A DNA stretch of 64,000 bases from an uncultured Dorea sp. (GCA_910580235.1 CAJTVU010000002.1:124001-188000); one strand, 5' to 3'; shown: positions 41,862-51,703, numbered from the stretch's first letter. Notes: generated by a model not told the origin, from the sequence alone. Numbers and translations are program-made.

Positions 41862-42584
41862 CTACTCCTTCTTCGCCGTCCTGGCTGCCCCTGCGAGCTT
41901 CTCCCACAGGAGGAGGATGGCCGTCAGCGCGCCCTGGCTTATGATAAAGTAGATTAGTATCTTTCTTGCCATGCTGAAGAAGAATCCTTCCGGCAGCATA
42001 CGGATCATATAATCTGTCTGCGGATCGAAGATCCACAAGTCGTTAGTAAAGAAGATCTCGTGAAACACTGTGAAGCACGTTGTAAAATCTATTGTGAACG
42101 CTATGATTAGGAACGCCACAGCCGCTCCGAACAGCGCCGCCGCAAAGCGGTACGCCTTCGTCAGTATTTCCCGTATATCCCTCCTTCCGTCTTCTTTCCA
42201 CAGGCAGAGCAGTACAATGATGGCTGCTGCCAGCACTACCAGCATATTACGCAGCGCAAGCCCTCCTAAGAACAGATTCTTAACATCTGCCATATGGAGC
42301 CTGTCCTGCTCATTGAAGAAGTCCTGCTCTCGTCCGTCCACGTAAGTAGTAATGGACAGCTCTTCCTCCTCCCCGATCAGATAGGCCATCATGTAATCTG
42401 TCACTTCCATGACGTCCTTCATCTCCATGTGCAGATCGTCCGTCACTGCATACTTCTCATACAGAGACTCATAGAAGCCATACTGCGGATCGCCATATAT
42501 AGCCAGCTGGAAGCTGGTGAGAAGGGCTGCGATAATTACAAAGAACATAGCAAGCAATGCAAGAAGATTCCGTAATATTTTCAT
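41862..42584 (-). CDS. DUF1461 / TIGR01906-family membrane protein
   Basis: 240 residues. An N-terminal membrane segment (about 7-28) is followed by an external region (about 30-108; YLIGEEEEL, LHMADVKNLF typical of the family), then segments at about 112-132, 145-170 and 205-228. This matches the lipid- or envelope-associated DUF1461 proteins of Firmicutes; the function is not established. Single gene between alanyl-editing gene and purL element, 35 nt after the upstream gene, possibly co-transcribed with it. Confidence 0.85.
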   Translation of the reverse strand: MKILRNLLALLAMFFVIIAALLTSFQLAIYGDPQYGFYESLYEKYAVTDDLHMEMKDVMEVTDYMMAYLIGEEEELSITTYVDGREQDFFNEQDRLHMADVKNLFLGGLALRNMLVVLAAAIIVLLCLWKEDGRRDIREILTKAYRFAAALFGAAVAFLIIAFTIDFTTCFTVFHEIFFTNDLWIFDPQTDYMIRMLPEGFFFSMARKILIYFIISQGALTAILLLWEKLAGAARTAKKE

Positions 42585-42619
42585 ATATCTGTCCCTCCCG
42601 GCAAACTTATTTTATCAGC

Positions 42620-43768
42620 TTAAGATCCGCACGCCTGCCGGATGCCTTCCGCCGTGCCTTTCAGGCTTCCCTGCACCATTTCCGGCTTCCCGCCGCCGCG
42701 CCCCTCAAAAGCCTCGTTCAACTTTTTGCACAAGGGCCTCACATCCTCGTCGCGGCTTCCGATCACATAACGCCAGCCTTCCTCGTCGCTTCCCGCGAAC
42801 ACAGCGGATATCTTCGCCCCTCTGTTAAGGAGACAGTTCATCAGCTCTCTTGGGCCGTTGCCTGTAAGGCCGCCGTCAAAGACCGTGACTACGTCTTCCG
42901 ACACGTCGATCTCCTTCGCCCGAAGGAAAAGCAGCTGTTGCTGCAGATCGGCCGCTTTACTTTTTAAAGAGGACTGGTCTTCTTTTAAATGCTTTACGGA
43001 TTCAAAGATCTCGTCTTCTTTCGCACAGAGCAGGGCGGAGATGGCCTTGGCACTCCCGTCCTTCCTGTCGTAATCGGCGAGGGCGCGGCTACCGCACAGC
43101 ATAAAGACGCGCTCTCCGCCCTTATAATTCACCATATTCACCAGCTTGATGCAGCCGATCTCACCGGTCTTCTTCACATGAGGCGCGCAGCAGGCGCAAG
43201 TGTCCACGCCTGGGACGCGCACGATCCGCACTTGGCCTTCGATCTCGATCTTGCTGCGGTACTCCATGCTTTTTAGCGTCTCTTTATCTGGGTACAGAAC
43301 TTCGATGTCCAGATTGTCCCAGACAGCCTGATTCGCCTCAAGCTCTATCTCACGCAGCTCTTCCTTCGTGATAGGGCCGCTAAAATCCATTGTGCAATAA
43401 TCTGTCCCAAGGTGGAAGCCCACATTGTCATAACCGAACCTCTCATGCACAAGCCCGGACACAATATGCTCCCCCGTATGCTGCTGCATGCTCTCAAAAC
43501 GCTTCTCCCAGTCAATGCTCCCGTGCACAGCCTCCCCTACGGGCAGAGGAGCATCCGTCATATGGAAGACGGCCCCTCCCTTCTCCTGCACATCCAGCAC
43601 ATTTACGTCCCCAAGCGTCCCGGTATCTGCATACTGGCCGCCGCCCTCCGGGAAGAAAGCAGTCCTGTCAAGCACTACCTTATACCCCTCCTTCGCCTCC
43701 TCACATGCAGTCACCACCGCGTCAAATTCCTTTCTGTGGCTGTCCTCATAATACAATTTCTCTGTCAT
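42620..43768 (-). CDS. AlaX-type alanyl-tRNA editing protein with DHHA1 domain
   Basis: 382 residues, the long form of free-standing AlaRS editing domains. FFPEGGGQYADTG and MQQHTGEHIVSGLVHERFG (HxxxH zinc site) are in the first half, with further zinc ligands in VDTCACCAPHV. A coiled helix (about 255-285) leads to a DHHA1 domain with FDGGLTGNGPRELMN and GRGGGKPEMVQGS. It hydrolyses Ser- or Gly-tRNA-Ala mischarged products in trans. Its start is 25 nt after argS and they may be co-transcribed. No alanyl-tRNA synthetase gene is in the window. Confidence 0.92.
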   Translation of the reverse strand: MTEKLYYEDSHRKEFDAVVTACEEAKEGYKVVLDRTAFFPEGGGQYADTGTLGDVNVLDVQEKGGAVFHMTDAPLPVGEAVHGSIDWEKRFESMQQHTGEHIVSGLVHERFGYDNVGFHLGTDYCTMDFSGPITKEELREIELEANQAVWDNLDIEVLYPDKETLKSMEYRSKIEIEGQVRIVRVPGVDTCACCAPHVKKTGEIGCIKLVNMVNYKGGERVFMLCGSRALADYDRKDGSAKAISALLCAKEDEIFESVKHLKEDQSSLKSKAADLQQQLLFLRAKEIDVSEDVVTVFDGGLTGNGPRELMNCLLNRGAKISAVFAGSDEEGWRYVIGSRDEDVRPLCKKLNEAFEGRGGGKPEMVQGSLKGTAEGIRQACGS

Positions 43769-43793
43769 ATGCCCGCGTCCTCTCTCATCTTCC

Positions 43794-45560
43794 TTACATC
43801 CTCTCAGGCGCAGAGAATCCCAGTACGTCCGTACAGGCCTCCAGTACGTCTTTTGTCAGCGACAGGAGGGCGATATAGCTCCTTCTCACCGCTTCATCTT
43901 CTTCCGTCAGTATCTTAGTCTCATGGTAGAAACGATTCATCGCGTTCGCAACGTCATAAATATAAGCGCATATCTTATGAGGCGCCAGCTCCTCATACGC
44001 TGTCTCCATCACCTCATTGTATCTTGCGATCTCCAACATAAGCGCCTTCTCGCTTCCGCTTCCCGCCTCGCCCACCAAGAGCCCGCTAAGAGATCCGCCC
44101 TGCTCCTTGTATTTATTGAGGATCGACTTGATCCGCACGATCGTGTATAAGATATACGGCCCTGTATTCCCCTCAAAAGAAGTGAAGCGGTCGACGTCGA
44201 ACACATAGTCCTTGGAAGCCTGGTTAGACAGATCTCCATATTTTATGGCGGACATCCCTACGACCTTCGCGGTCTCTTTCGCTTCTCCCTCTTCTACCGT
44301 GCGGTTCTCTGCGATCTTCTTGTACATCTCTTCCTCGATCCCCGCGATCAGATCTTCCAGCCGCATCACGCCGCCCTCTCTTGTCTTGAAAGGCTTTCCG
44401 TCCTTGCCGTTCATCGTCCCAAACCCGAGGAACTTAAGAGCCGTCCTCTCCGGCACGATCCCCGTCTTCTTGGCCGCCCGGAATACTTGGACGAAATGCA
44501 GCTCCTGGCGTTTATCTACCACGTAGATGATCTGATCCGGGTGATAGTCCCTCTCTCTTTGCACCAGCGTCGCAAGATCTGTCGTCCCATAGAGCGACGC
44601 GCCGTCCGACTTCTGGATCATGCACGGCGGTATCTCTTTCGTATCATCCTCCTTATGGACGTCGATCACAAGCGCGCCCTCATCTATATGGGCATATCCT
44701 TCTGCTTTCAAGCGCTCGATCATATCCGGTATGAATTCTTGCGCGTCTGCTTCCCCCTTCCACAGATCGAACTCTACGTTCAGGTTCGCGTAGTTCTTTT
44801 TCAGATCTGTGACGGACACATCCAGTATGTGCCTCCATATCGCCGTATACCCTCTATGCCCGTTCTGCAGAAGATATGTGGCGTGGAGCGCCTCCTCACG
44901 GTACGCCTCGTCTTCTTTCGCTTTTGCGCTGGCCGTTGGATAGATCTCTTCCAGCTCTTCGATCGTAAAGGGCGCCTCCGACGGATATCCCCCTTCGTAC
45001 CCTTCGTCAAAATAAGGCAGGCCGGGCTTACGGCTTCTAAGCTCTGTAATAATAAGCCCCATCTGGTAGCCCCAGTCTCCTAAGTGGATGTCTCCTAATA
45101 CAAGGTGGCCCATCTTTCTTGCGATCCGCTTTAAGCTCTCTCCGATGATCGCAGAGCGCAGATGCCCTACATGGAGGGGCTTGGCCACGTTGGGGCCGCC
45201 GTAATCAATGAGGATCGTCTGCGGCTCCTTCGCCTTCTCCACCCCCAGGCCTTCCTCCGCCTGCATCTCGTTCAGATAATCCGCCGCCGCCTTCTTGCTC
45301 ACGGTCAGATTAATAAAGCCCGGGCTTACCGCCTGCACTTCTCCTATATATTTATTATCTGCAAGCCGCGCCGCTACGTCGCCCGCGATCGCGATCGGCG
45401 CTTTCTTATACTGCTTTGCTCCTGCCATCGCTCCGTTGCACTGGTACTCGCACAGGTCGGGACGGTTAGACAGCGTGACCCGCGCAAGGCTCCTGTCGTA
45501 ACCGGCGGCTTCGAATGCCTCCGCCATCTCTTCTGCGACCAGATCAATTAGTTTTTTCAT
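43794..45560 (-). CDS. argS: Arginyl-tRNA synthetase
   Basis: 588 residues. Class I enzyme. An N-terminal Add1 domain (1-110) is followed by the DYGGPNVAKPLHVGHLRSAIIGESL signature (HIGH variant) and catalytic core; FKTREGGVMRLEDL takes the place of KMSKS, as usual for many ArgRS. The C-terminal DALR anticodon domain ends FSAPERM. The ATG at 45560 follows GAGG; a start at 45584 is less likely. Upstream DNA diverges toward the rubredoxin operon. Confidence 0.97.
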   Translation of the reverse strand: MKKLIDLVAEEMAEAFEAAGYDRSLARVTLSNRPDLCEYQCNGAMAGAKQYKKAPIAIAGDVAARLADNKYIGEVQAVSPGFINLTVSKKAAADYLNEMQAEEGLGVEKAKEPQTILIDYGGPNVAKPLHVGHLRSAIIGESLKRIARKMGHLVLGDIHLGDWGYQMGLIITELRSRKPGLPYFDEGYEGGYPSEAPFTIEELEEIYPTASAKAKEDEAYREEALHATYLLQNGHRGYTAIWRHILDVSVTDLKKNYANLNVEFDLWKGEADAQEFIPDMIERLKAEGYAHIDEGALVIDVHKEDDTKEIPPCMIQKSDGASLYGTTDLATLVQRERDYHPDQIIYVVDKRQELHFVQVFRAAKKTGIVPERTALKFLGFGTMNGKDGKPFKTREGGVMRLEDLIAGIEEEMYKKIAENRTVEEGEAKETAKVVGMSAIKYGDLSNQASKDYVFDVDRFTSFEGNTGPYILYTIVRIKSILNKYKEQGGSLSGLLVGEAGSGSEKALMLEIARYNEVMETAYEELAPHKICAYIYDVANAMNRFYHETKILTEEDEAVRRSYIALLSLTKDVLEACTDVLGFSAPERM

Positions 45561-45662
45561 AGTTCCTCGCCCTTTCATCTTCAATCCCTTTATATCTACT
45601 GTATTTTATCACAAGGAAAGACTTGCGGGCAACCAATTCTTAAAAGTCTCCCGCAAATCTTA

Positions 45663-45691
45663 TTGCAGTAATGGAAAATATATGCTATAAT
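45663..45691 (+). promoter_or_regulatory. Promoter of the rubredoxin-flavin reductase operon
   Basis: TTGCAG, 17-nt spacer, TATAAT, about 40 nt before the ATG at 45731. Confidence 0.65.
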
Positions 45692-45694
45692 TAC

Positions 45695-45707
45695 AGTAAT
45701 AATTACT
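45695..45707. promoter_or_regulatory. Operator-like palindrome, PerR/Fur-type candidate
   Basis: AGTAAT-A-ATTACT, a perfect 6-1-6 palindrome within an AT-rich tract, directly after the -10 box and over the expected start site. Its 7-1-7 outline resembles the PerR box. Given the oxygen-defence type genes downstream, repression by a PerR-like regulator is a reasonable inference. Confidence 0.45.
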
Positions 45708-45730
45708 ATTATTATTAAGGAGGATTCTTT

Positions 45731-46375
45731 ATGAACACAAAAGTATTACGTAGCTTATCTTATGGGCTTTATGTCATCTCTTCCCTGGATGGGGACAGGC
45801 CTACCGGATGCATCGCCAACAGCGTGATGCAGATCACTTCCTCGCCTGCCACGGTAGCCCTCAGCATGAACCACGACAACTATACGAATTCCTGTATCGC
45901 AAAGAGCGGCAGATTCGCAGTGTCTATTCTTTCTGAGAAGTCCGATCCTTCGCTCATAGGCCATTTTGGATTCCAGTCTGGAAGAGACGTAGACAAATTC
46001 GCTTCCGTGAAGAGCGCTGTGAAAGAAGGCCTGTCCGTCATTGAAGATTCGTGCGGATATATCGTCTGCAAAGTCGTTGACAAGATGGAATCTTCCACCC
46101 ACACCGTGTTTTTAGGGGAGATCGTCGATGCAGGCACGATCGGAGAGGATCCGGCCATGACTTACGCCTACTATCACAAAGTCATAAAAGGGAAAAGCCC
46201 GAAGAACGCGCCTACCTATCTTCCAGAGGAAGATAATGTAGAGATCCCCGACAAGAAATGGACATGCGGCGTCTGCGGATATGTATATGACGGAGATGCT
46301 CCCTTTGCAGAGCTCCCCGACACGTACACATGTCCGATCTGCAGACAGCCAAAAGAAAAATTCATTGAGAAATAG
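45731..46375 (+). CDS. Flavin reductase-rubredoxin fusion (high-molecular-weight rubredoxin type)
   Basis: 214 residues. An N-terminal FMN-binding flavin-reductase-like domain (1-155; TGCIANSVMQITSSPATVALSMNHDNYT) is followed by a linker and a C-terminal rubredoxin (about 165-214) with two CxxC pairs, WTCGVCGYVYDG and YTCPICRQPKEKF. In acetogens such proteins pass electrons from NADH to the flavodiiron protein that reduces O2 or NO. An oxidative or nitrosative defence role is thus likely. AAGGAGG ribosome site; 11 nt before nfo, so an operon. Confidence 0.93.
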   Translation: MNTKVLRSLSYGLYVISSLDGDRPTGCIANSVMQITSSPATVALSMNHDNYTNSCIAKSGRFAVSILSEKSDPSLIGHFGFQSGRDVDKFASVKSAVKEGLSVIEDSCGYIVCKVVDKMESSTHTVFLGEIVDAGTIGEDPAMTYAYYHKVIKGKSPKNAPTYLPEEDNVEIPDKKWTCGVCGYVYDGDAPFAELPDTYTCPICRQPKEKFIEK

Positions 46376-46386
46376 AGGAGGCCCCT

Positions 46387-47295
46387 ATGTTGAAAATCGG
46401 TTCTCACGTGAGCATGAGCGGGAAGGATATGCTTCTTAGCTCGGCGAAAGAAGCCCATTCCTACGGCGCCAATACTTTTATGTTCTATACAGGAGCGCCG
46501 CAGAACACAAAAAGAAAGAATATAGACGAGCTTAAGATCGGCGAGGCGTGGGATTATATGCGTGCGAAAGGCATTGACGAGATTATCGTCCACGCCCCCT
46601 ATATCATCAATCTCGGGAACAGCGTAAAGCCGGAGACATTCGAGCTGGCAGTAGAATTCCTGCAGCTGGAGGCCGAAAGGAGCGAGGCGTGCAAAAGCCG
46701 CACCCTCATCCTCCACCCTGGCGCCCATGTAGGCGCAGGCGTGGACACAGGAATCGCCCAGATCGTCAAGGGCCTCAATGAAGTCATCACAAAAGACATG
46801 CATGTCAATATCGCCCTGGAGACTATGGCCGGGAAAGGCTCGGAGATCGGCCGCTCTTTCGAAGAGCTTGCGCGCATTTACGACGGCGTCGTCCACAACG
46901 ACAAGCTGCGCGTCTGCTTTGACACTTGCCACACCCACGACAGCGGCTATGATATCATCCATGATTTTGACGGTGTAATAGACAAGTTCGATCGTCTTCT
47001 TGGTAAAGATCAGATCGCCGTCTTCCATATCAACGACAGTAAAAATGTAAAAGGAGCCTCCAAGGATCGGCACGCCAATGTGGGCTTCGGTGAGATCGGG
47101 TTCGACGCCCTCTCCTATATCGTATGCCACAAAGATTTTGAACACGTACCGAAAATACTTGAGACTCCCTATATACCATCCCGCATAAGCGAGAAGAAAT
47201 CTTACGCCCCTTATGGCTATGAGATCGCCATGCTCCGGGCAGGCCGATTTGATCCTGACGTACAGGACAAGATACGGACAGACAATGAAGATTAA
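46387..47295 (+). CDS. nfo: Endonuclease IV (AP endonuclease)
   Basis: 302 residues, TIM-barrel AP endonuclease repairing abasic and oxidised DNA sites. The three-zinc ligands are visible: HVSMSG, LHPGAHVG, NIALETMAGKG (Glu), VCFDTCHTHDSGYD (Asp, His), IAVFHINDSK (Asp) and DRHANVGFGEIG (His, Glu near). Pairing with the rubredoxin fusion suggests a small oxidative-stress operon. Its stop overlaps the aspS stop region by 4 nt on the opposite strand; convergent genes. Confidence 0.96.
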   Translation: MLKIGSHVSMSGKDMLLSSAKEAHSYGANTFMFYTGAPQNTKRKNIDELKIGEAWDYMRAKGIDEIIVHAPYIINLGNSVKPETFELAVEFLQLEAERSEACKSRTLILHPGAHVGAGVDTGIAQIVKGLNEVITKDMHVNIALETMAGKGSEIGRSFEELARIYDGVVHNDKLRVCFDTCHTHDSGYDIIHDFDGVIDKFDRLLGKDQIAVFHINDSKNVKGASKDRHANVGFGEIGFDALSYIVCHKDFEHVPKILETPYIPSRISEKKSYAPYGYEIAMLRAGRFDPDVQDKIRTDNED

Positions 47296-49082
47296 TCCTC
47301 TTCGTCCCTGATCATAAGCCCCAGCTCTTCCAGCTGCTTCGGATCCACCTTTGTGGGCGCCTCTGTCATAAGATCGGAGGCGTCCTTTATCTTCGGGAAT
47401 GCGATAACGTCGCGGATGCTGTCCTCTTTCGCCATAAGCATCGCCAGACGGTCAAGGCCGTACGCCAGCCCTGCATGGGGCGGGACGCCGTACTTAAACG
47501 CGGTAAGAAGGAAGCCGAACTGCTCCTGCGCCTGCTCTTTCGTAAAGCCAAGGATCTCGAACATCTTGCTCTGGATCTCTGGATCGAATATACGCACGCT
47601 CCCGCCGCCGATCTCCTGTCCGTTAAGGGTAATATCATAAGCCTTTGCCCGCACTCTTCCCGGATCACTGTCGATGTACGGGAGATCTTCCTCCATCGGC
47701 ATTGTGAACGGGTGGTGCATCGCCACGAACCTGCCCTGCTCCTCGCTCCACTCAAGAAGCGGGAATTCGGTGATCCACAGGAATTTATACTCATTCTTAT
47801 CCAGAAGCGAAAGCTGTCGCGCAAGCTCCAGACGAAGGGCGCCCAGCACGTCCCACACGACTTTATCCTGATCCGCCGCAAAGAGGAGCAGGTCGCCGTC
47901 CTCGCCGTCCATGGCGCGGATCAGCGCACATATCTCTTCCTCTTTCATAAATTTCGCAAAAGAGGATTTCACAGAGCCATCCTCCTGGATAGCAATGTAC
48001 GCAAGCCCTTTCGCGCCGTATGTCTTTGCAAGATCCACAAGCTTATCGATCTTCTTCCTCGGCATCGCTCCCTGCCCTTTGGCATTGATGCCGCGCACGC
48101 TCCCGCCATTCTCGATGGCGCCTTTAAATACAGCGAACTCACAATCCTTCACTGCGTCCGTCACATCTGTAAGCTCCATTCCGAAACGGACGTCCGGCTT
48201 GTCAGAGCCGTAGCGGTCCATAGCCTCCTGCCATGTCATCCGCTGGATCGGAAGCGGGACTTCCACTCCTAATATCTCTTTGAATAATCTCGCAAGAAGA
48301 CGCTCGTTCACGTCAATAACGTCGTCTACATCCACAAAAGACAGCTCCATATCGATCTGTGTGAACTCCGGCTGCCTGTCCGAGCGCAGATCCTCGTCGC
48401 GGAAGCATTTCGCGATCTGGAAATAGCGGTCGCACCCGGCGCACATCAAAAGCTGCTTGAAGATCTGCGGCGACTGTGGGAGGGCATAGAAATAGCCTTG
48501 ATGTACCCGGCTTGGCACAAGGTAATCTCTTGCTCCCTCCGGCGTGCTCCCGATTAAGATCGGCGTCTCGATCTCTAAGAAGCCCTCTTCATCCAGGAAC
48601 TTACGGGTCAGCGTCGCCGCCTTGCTCCGCATCATAAGGTTCCGCTGCATATCCGGACGCCTTATATCCAGATAACGGTATTTCAGGCGAAGCTCTTCTT
48701 TCGTCTTCGAATTCTCTTCAATAGGGAATGGAGGCGTCTCAGATTCTGAAAGGATCCGAAGCTCCTCCGGGACGATCTCGATCTCACCGGTGGCAATGTT
48801 CTCATTCACCGCGCCGGAACGCTTCTCCACCTTACCGACGACAGCCACTACATACTCCGCGCGAAGGCTGGCCGCTTTCTCGATCAGCGCCGCCGCGCAT
48901 CTCCCCTCTTCGAACACGACCTGGATGATTCCAGAACGGTCTCTTACATCCACGAATACAAGCCCGCCTTTGTTGCGGTTCTTCTGCACCCATCCCATAA
49001 TCGTAGCCGTGCCGCCGATATCCGCGGCGCTCAGCTGGGCGCACCTGTGCGTCCTCTTTAATCCTTTCATTGACTCTGCCAT
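47292..49082 (-). CDS. aspS: Aspartyl-tRNA synthetase
   Basis: 596 residues, bacterial-type AspRS. An N-terminal OB anticodon domain (1-105) precedes the class II core (motif 2 FRDEDLRSDRQPEFTQIDME) with the bacterial GAD insertion (about 300-410), and motif 3 near the end (AYGLDRLAMLMA). FLDEEGFLEIETPIL precedes it. A discriminating or non-discriminating form cannot be told by eye; the window has no gatCAB. It follows hisS by 3 nt in the recJ-relA-hemZ-hisS line. Confidence 0.97.
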   Translation of the reverse strand: MAESMKGLKRTHRCAQLSAADIGGTATIMGWVQKNRNKGGLVFVDVRDRSGIIQVVFEEGRCAAALIEKAASLRAEYVVAVVGKVEKRSGAVNENIATGEIEIVPEELRILSESETPPFPIEENSKTKEELRLKYRYLDIRRPDMQRNLMMRSKAATLTRKFLDEEGFLEIETPILIGSTPEGARDYLVPSRVHQGYFYALPQSPQIFKQLLMCAGCDRYFQIAKCFRDEDLRSDRQPEFTQIDMELSFVDVDDVIDVNERLLARLFKEILGVEVPLPIQRMTWQEAMDRYGSDKPDVRFGMELTDVTDAVKDCEFAVFKGAIENGGSVRGINAKGQGAMPRKKIDKLVDLAKTYGAKGLAYIAIQEDGSVKSSFAKFMKEEEICALIRAMDGEDGDLLLFAADQDKVVWDVLGALRLELARQLSLLDKNEYKFLWITEFPLLEWSEEQGRFVAMHHPFTMPMEEDLPYIDSDPGRVRAKAYDITLNGQEIGGGSVRIFDPEIQSKMFEILGFTKEQAQEQFGFLLTAFKYGVPPHAGLAYGLDRLAMLMAKEDSIRDVIAFPKIKDASDLMTEAPTKVDPKQLEELGLMIRDEED

Positions 49083-49085
49083 AGC

Positions 49086-50333
49086 TTATCTCCTTATTTC
49101 CTCTATTTCTTCATAGCCTTCTTCTGCCAGCTGTTCTTTCTGGAATTTCTTATTCTTCTTCATATTTACGACCAGCACCTGTCTTCCTGCTTCCCGTTCT
49201 TCCTTTGCCCGTGACAGCACGTCCAGCATGCCTTCTTTTGACAGCTGCTTGTCAAGAAGGTACGCCTTCTTCGCCCCCTTTTTAGGAACTTCATACCCAT
49301 TCTCCAGAAGGAGCATGACGATCCGCTCGAACCCAATCGAGAACCCGCAGGCAGGCGTGTCCTGTCCTGTAAACTTCCCGATCATCTTGTCATAGCGCCC
49401 GCCTCCCGCTACAGAGCCGCCGAAATCATCCATCGCCACTTCGAAGATGGTCCCGGTATAATAAGACTGGCCGCGCACAAGCGTAGGGTCGAACCGCAGG
49501 CGGAACTCACATTCTTTTGCCGCCTCCACACTGGCGATGATCGTCTCCATTCGGTCGGCAATGTCGCTGCTCAAATGATCCCCCAGCCTCTCTTTCAGAT
49601 AGCAGACGCCATCAAGCCCGTCAGGTACTGCCTCGAACAGATCCAGATAGGCTCTCGCCGTCTCCTCTTTATAGCCGAGGCTTCGCAGCTCCTCTCCCAC
49701 TTCTTTGGCGCCGATTTTGTCCAGCTTATCTAAAATAATGAATACGTCGTCGTAATCCTCCTCCCGAAATCCGCTGTAGGCCGCCATAGCCTTTAAGATC
49801 TCCCGGTCATTTAAGCAAACAGTAAAGTTCCGAAAGCCAAGCTTCCCAAGCATGGCCGTCGTAGCAAGGATCAGCTCTATCTCTGCCAGGCTCCCGCCCT
49901 CTCCCAGAATGTCGATGTCGCACTGCATGAACTGGCGGAAGCGCCCTTTCTGCGGGCGGTCCGCACGCCACACATTCCCGATCTGGAGCGCTTTGAACGG
50001 CGACGGTAATTCATTGGCATGATTCGCATAATATCTTGCCAGCGGCACAGTCAGATCATAGCGCAGGCCGCTGTCCGCCAGATCGTTCTCCTCTTTGGCC
50101 TCGCCGATCCGCAGCTTCTCTCCCCGCTTCATAATCTTGAAGATCAGCTTCTCATTGTCCCCGCCCTGCTTGCTGCACAGGTTCTCAATATGTTCTACGC
50201 AGGGCGTCTCCATGGACACAAAGCCAAATGTCTTGTAAGTGTCTTTGATCAGCCAGATCACATAATCCCGGATCTCCATCTCACGGGGCATCATATCCTT
50301 CATGCCCGTGACAGGCTTCTTCTTTAACGCCAT
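49086..50333 (-). CDS. hisS: Histidyl-tRNA synthetase
   Basis: 415 residues. Class II core with VSMETPCVEHIENL, motif 2 NVWRADRPQKGRFRQFMQCDID, the histidine motif FDPTLVRGQSYYTGTIFEV, and motif 3 ACGFSIGFERIVMLL. A C-terminal anticodon domain follows (about 325-415). The ATG at 50333 has AAGGAG 7 nt upstream, better than the ATG two codons earlier. The start overlaps the hemZ stop by 10 nt, so translation is coupled. hisS-aspS adjacency is common in Firmicutes. Confidence 0.96.
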   Translation of the reverse strand: MALKKKPVTGMKDMMPREMEIRDYVIWLIKDTYKTFGFVSMETPCVEHIENLCSKQGGDNEKLIFKIMKRGEKLRIGEAKEENDLADSGLRYDLTVPLARYYANHANELPSPFKALQIGNVWRADRPQKGRFRQFMQCDIDILGEGGSLAEIELILATTAMLGKLGFRNFTVCLNDREILKAMAAYSGFREEDYDDVFIILDKLDKIGAKEVGEELRSLGYKEETARAYLDLFEAVPDGLDGVCYLKERLGDHLSSDIADRMETIIASVEAAKECEFRLRFDPTLVRGQSYYTGTIFEVAMDDFGGSVAGGGRYDKMIGKFTGQDTPACGFSIGFERIVMLLLENGYEVPKKGAKKAYLLDKQLSKEGMLDVLSRAKEEREAGRQVLVVNMKKNKKFQKEQLAEEGYEEIEEIRR

Positions 50334-51703
50334 AACCATTCTCCTTTTCGTTCTATCATCTCGTCGACGCGCACAATGTACGCGTCGATCGCTTTCACAT
50401 TCTCAAGCCGCATAAGGGTCGCCTTCTTTTTCGGATCCGACGGGCTTAGGATCGGCTCCTTCAGCACGATCTTCGTGGAAGCCCCCGCCCCTGCGGCAAC
50501 GATGGATTGCTTTTCCTCCATAATAAGTATATTGTATATTCCGGCTTTGTCAACCTTTGCATAGCCCACATTTTCAAAATTCCCTGCGATATTCTTCTGC
50601 CTGTACATATAATAAGGCTCCATCCCCATATCTTCCGCCGCCTTAGCGGCCGCCAGGATCATCCCGCCTATATCCTCGCATACTCCGCCGTACTTCTCCT
50701 GTCCCATCTTTGCCGCCCGCTTAATGGCGAGGGAATGTACGGTCAGGCTGTCCGGCGCAAGCGCCCTTATCTGGGCCAGCGTATGCTCCATGTCGGCCAG
50801 GCTCTCCCCCGGAAGCCCGGCGATCAGATCCATATTAATATTCTCAAAGCCGGCCGCACGCGCCAGCCGGTACGCCTCATACACGTCCTCCACTGTGTGC
50901 TTCCTGCCGATAGCGTCGAGAGTCTTCTGCTGCATGCTCTGGGGATTGACAGAGATCCTTGTGACATTGTGGCGCTTCATCACTCCTAGCTTCTCTTTTG
51001 TAATGCTGTCCGGCCTCCCCGCCTCCACAGTATATTCCAGCACATGCTCTCTGTCAAAATTCTCATCAATGCAGGACAGAAGCCTTTCCAGCTGGGCGGC
51101 TTCAAGCGTCGTAGGCGTCCCCCCGCCGATGTATATAGTGTTGAGCTTCTTATCTGCCGACATCTCTGCCACAGCCCGCAATTCTTTTAATAGAGCTAAG
51201 AGATAATCCTCCACTTTGCCCGCCCAGTCTGCGAGCGCGCCGGAGCTGAACGAACAATATGTACACACCGTCGGGCAGAACGGGATCCCCACATAGAGGC
51301 TGTAGCCGTCTTCTTTATCAAGCCTGTCGAGCAGCGCCTTCTCCTTCTTCGCGATCTTCCACGCCAGCCTCGCCTTCTCGCCGCTGACAAAATAATTGTC
51401 CCGGAACCAGGAGACGAACGCTTCCTCCCCCACCCCCTTCTCAAGCTTTGCCATAGCAAGCTTCGTCGGCCGCACGCCTGTCAGCATCCCCCAGGCAAGC
51501 TCCCGCCCAGTCCGCTCGCACAGCGCGCGGTATAGCGCGGGCGCTCCGTCTTCCGTCACAGTCCCGTCTTCGAGCTTCACCGTTACATAATTAGAGGCTT
51601 TTCCCTCCACGCGAGGAACGACTTCCTGCGCCGGATAAAAAGCCTTTACCATATGATATGCATTATAAATATAAGCTTCCTTGCCACATATAACCTCGAT
51701 CAT
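50324..51703 (-). CDS. hemZ: HemZ, radical SAM coproporphyrinogen dehydrogenase-like
   Basis: 459 residues. An N-terminal domain (1-140) is specific to HemZ; the radical SAM core has FCPTVCTYCSF (CxxxCxxC binding the 4Fe-4S cluster), YIGGGTPTTLE and MDLIAGLPGES. HemZ is related to oxygen-independent HemN; activity in haem synthesis in Clostridia is not certain. No other haem genes are in the window. It belongs to the conserved relA-MBL-hemZ-hisS-aspS order. Confidence 0.93.
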   Translation of the reverse strand: MIEVICGKEAYIYNAYHMVKAFYPAQEVVPRVEGKASNYVTVKLEDGTVTEDGAPALYRALCERTGRELAWGMLTGVRPTKLAMAKLEKGVGEEAFVSWFRDNYFVSGEKARLAWKIAKKEKALLDRLDKEDGYSLYVGIPFCPTVCTYCSFSSGALADWAGKVEDYLLALLKELRAVAEMSADKKLNTIYIGGGTPTTLEAAQLERLLSCIDENFDREHVLEYTVEAGRPDSITKEKLGVMKRHNVTRISVNPQSMQQKTLDAIGRKHTVEDVYEAYRLARAAGFENINMDLIAGLPGESLADMEHTLAQIRALAPDSLTVHSLAIKRAAKMGQEKYGGVCEDIGGMILAAAKAAEDMGMEPYYMYRQKNIAGNFENVGYAKVDKAGIYNILIMEEKQSIVAAGAGASTKIVLKEPILSPSDPKKKATLMRLENVKAIDAYIVRVDEMIERKGEWLWR

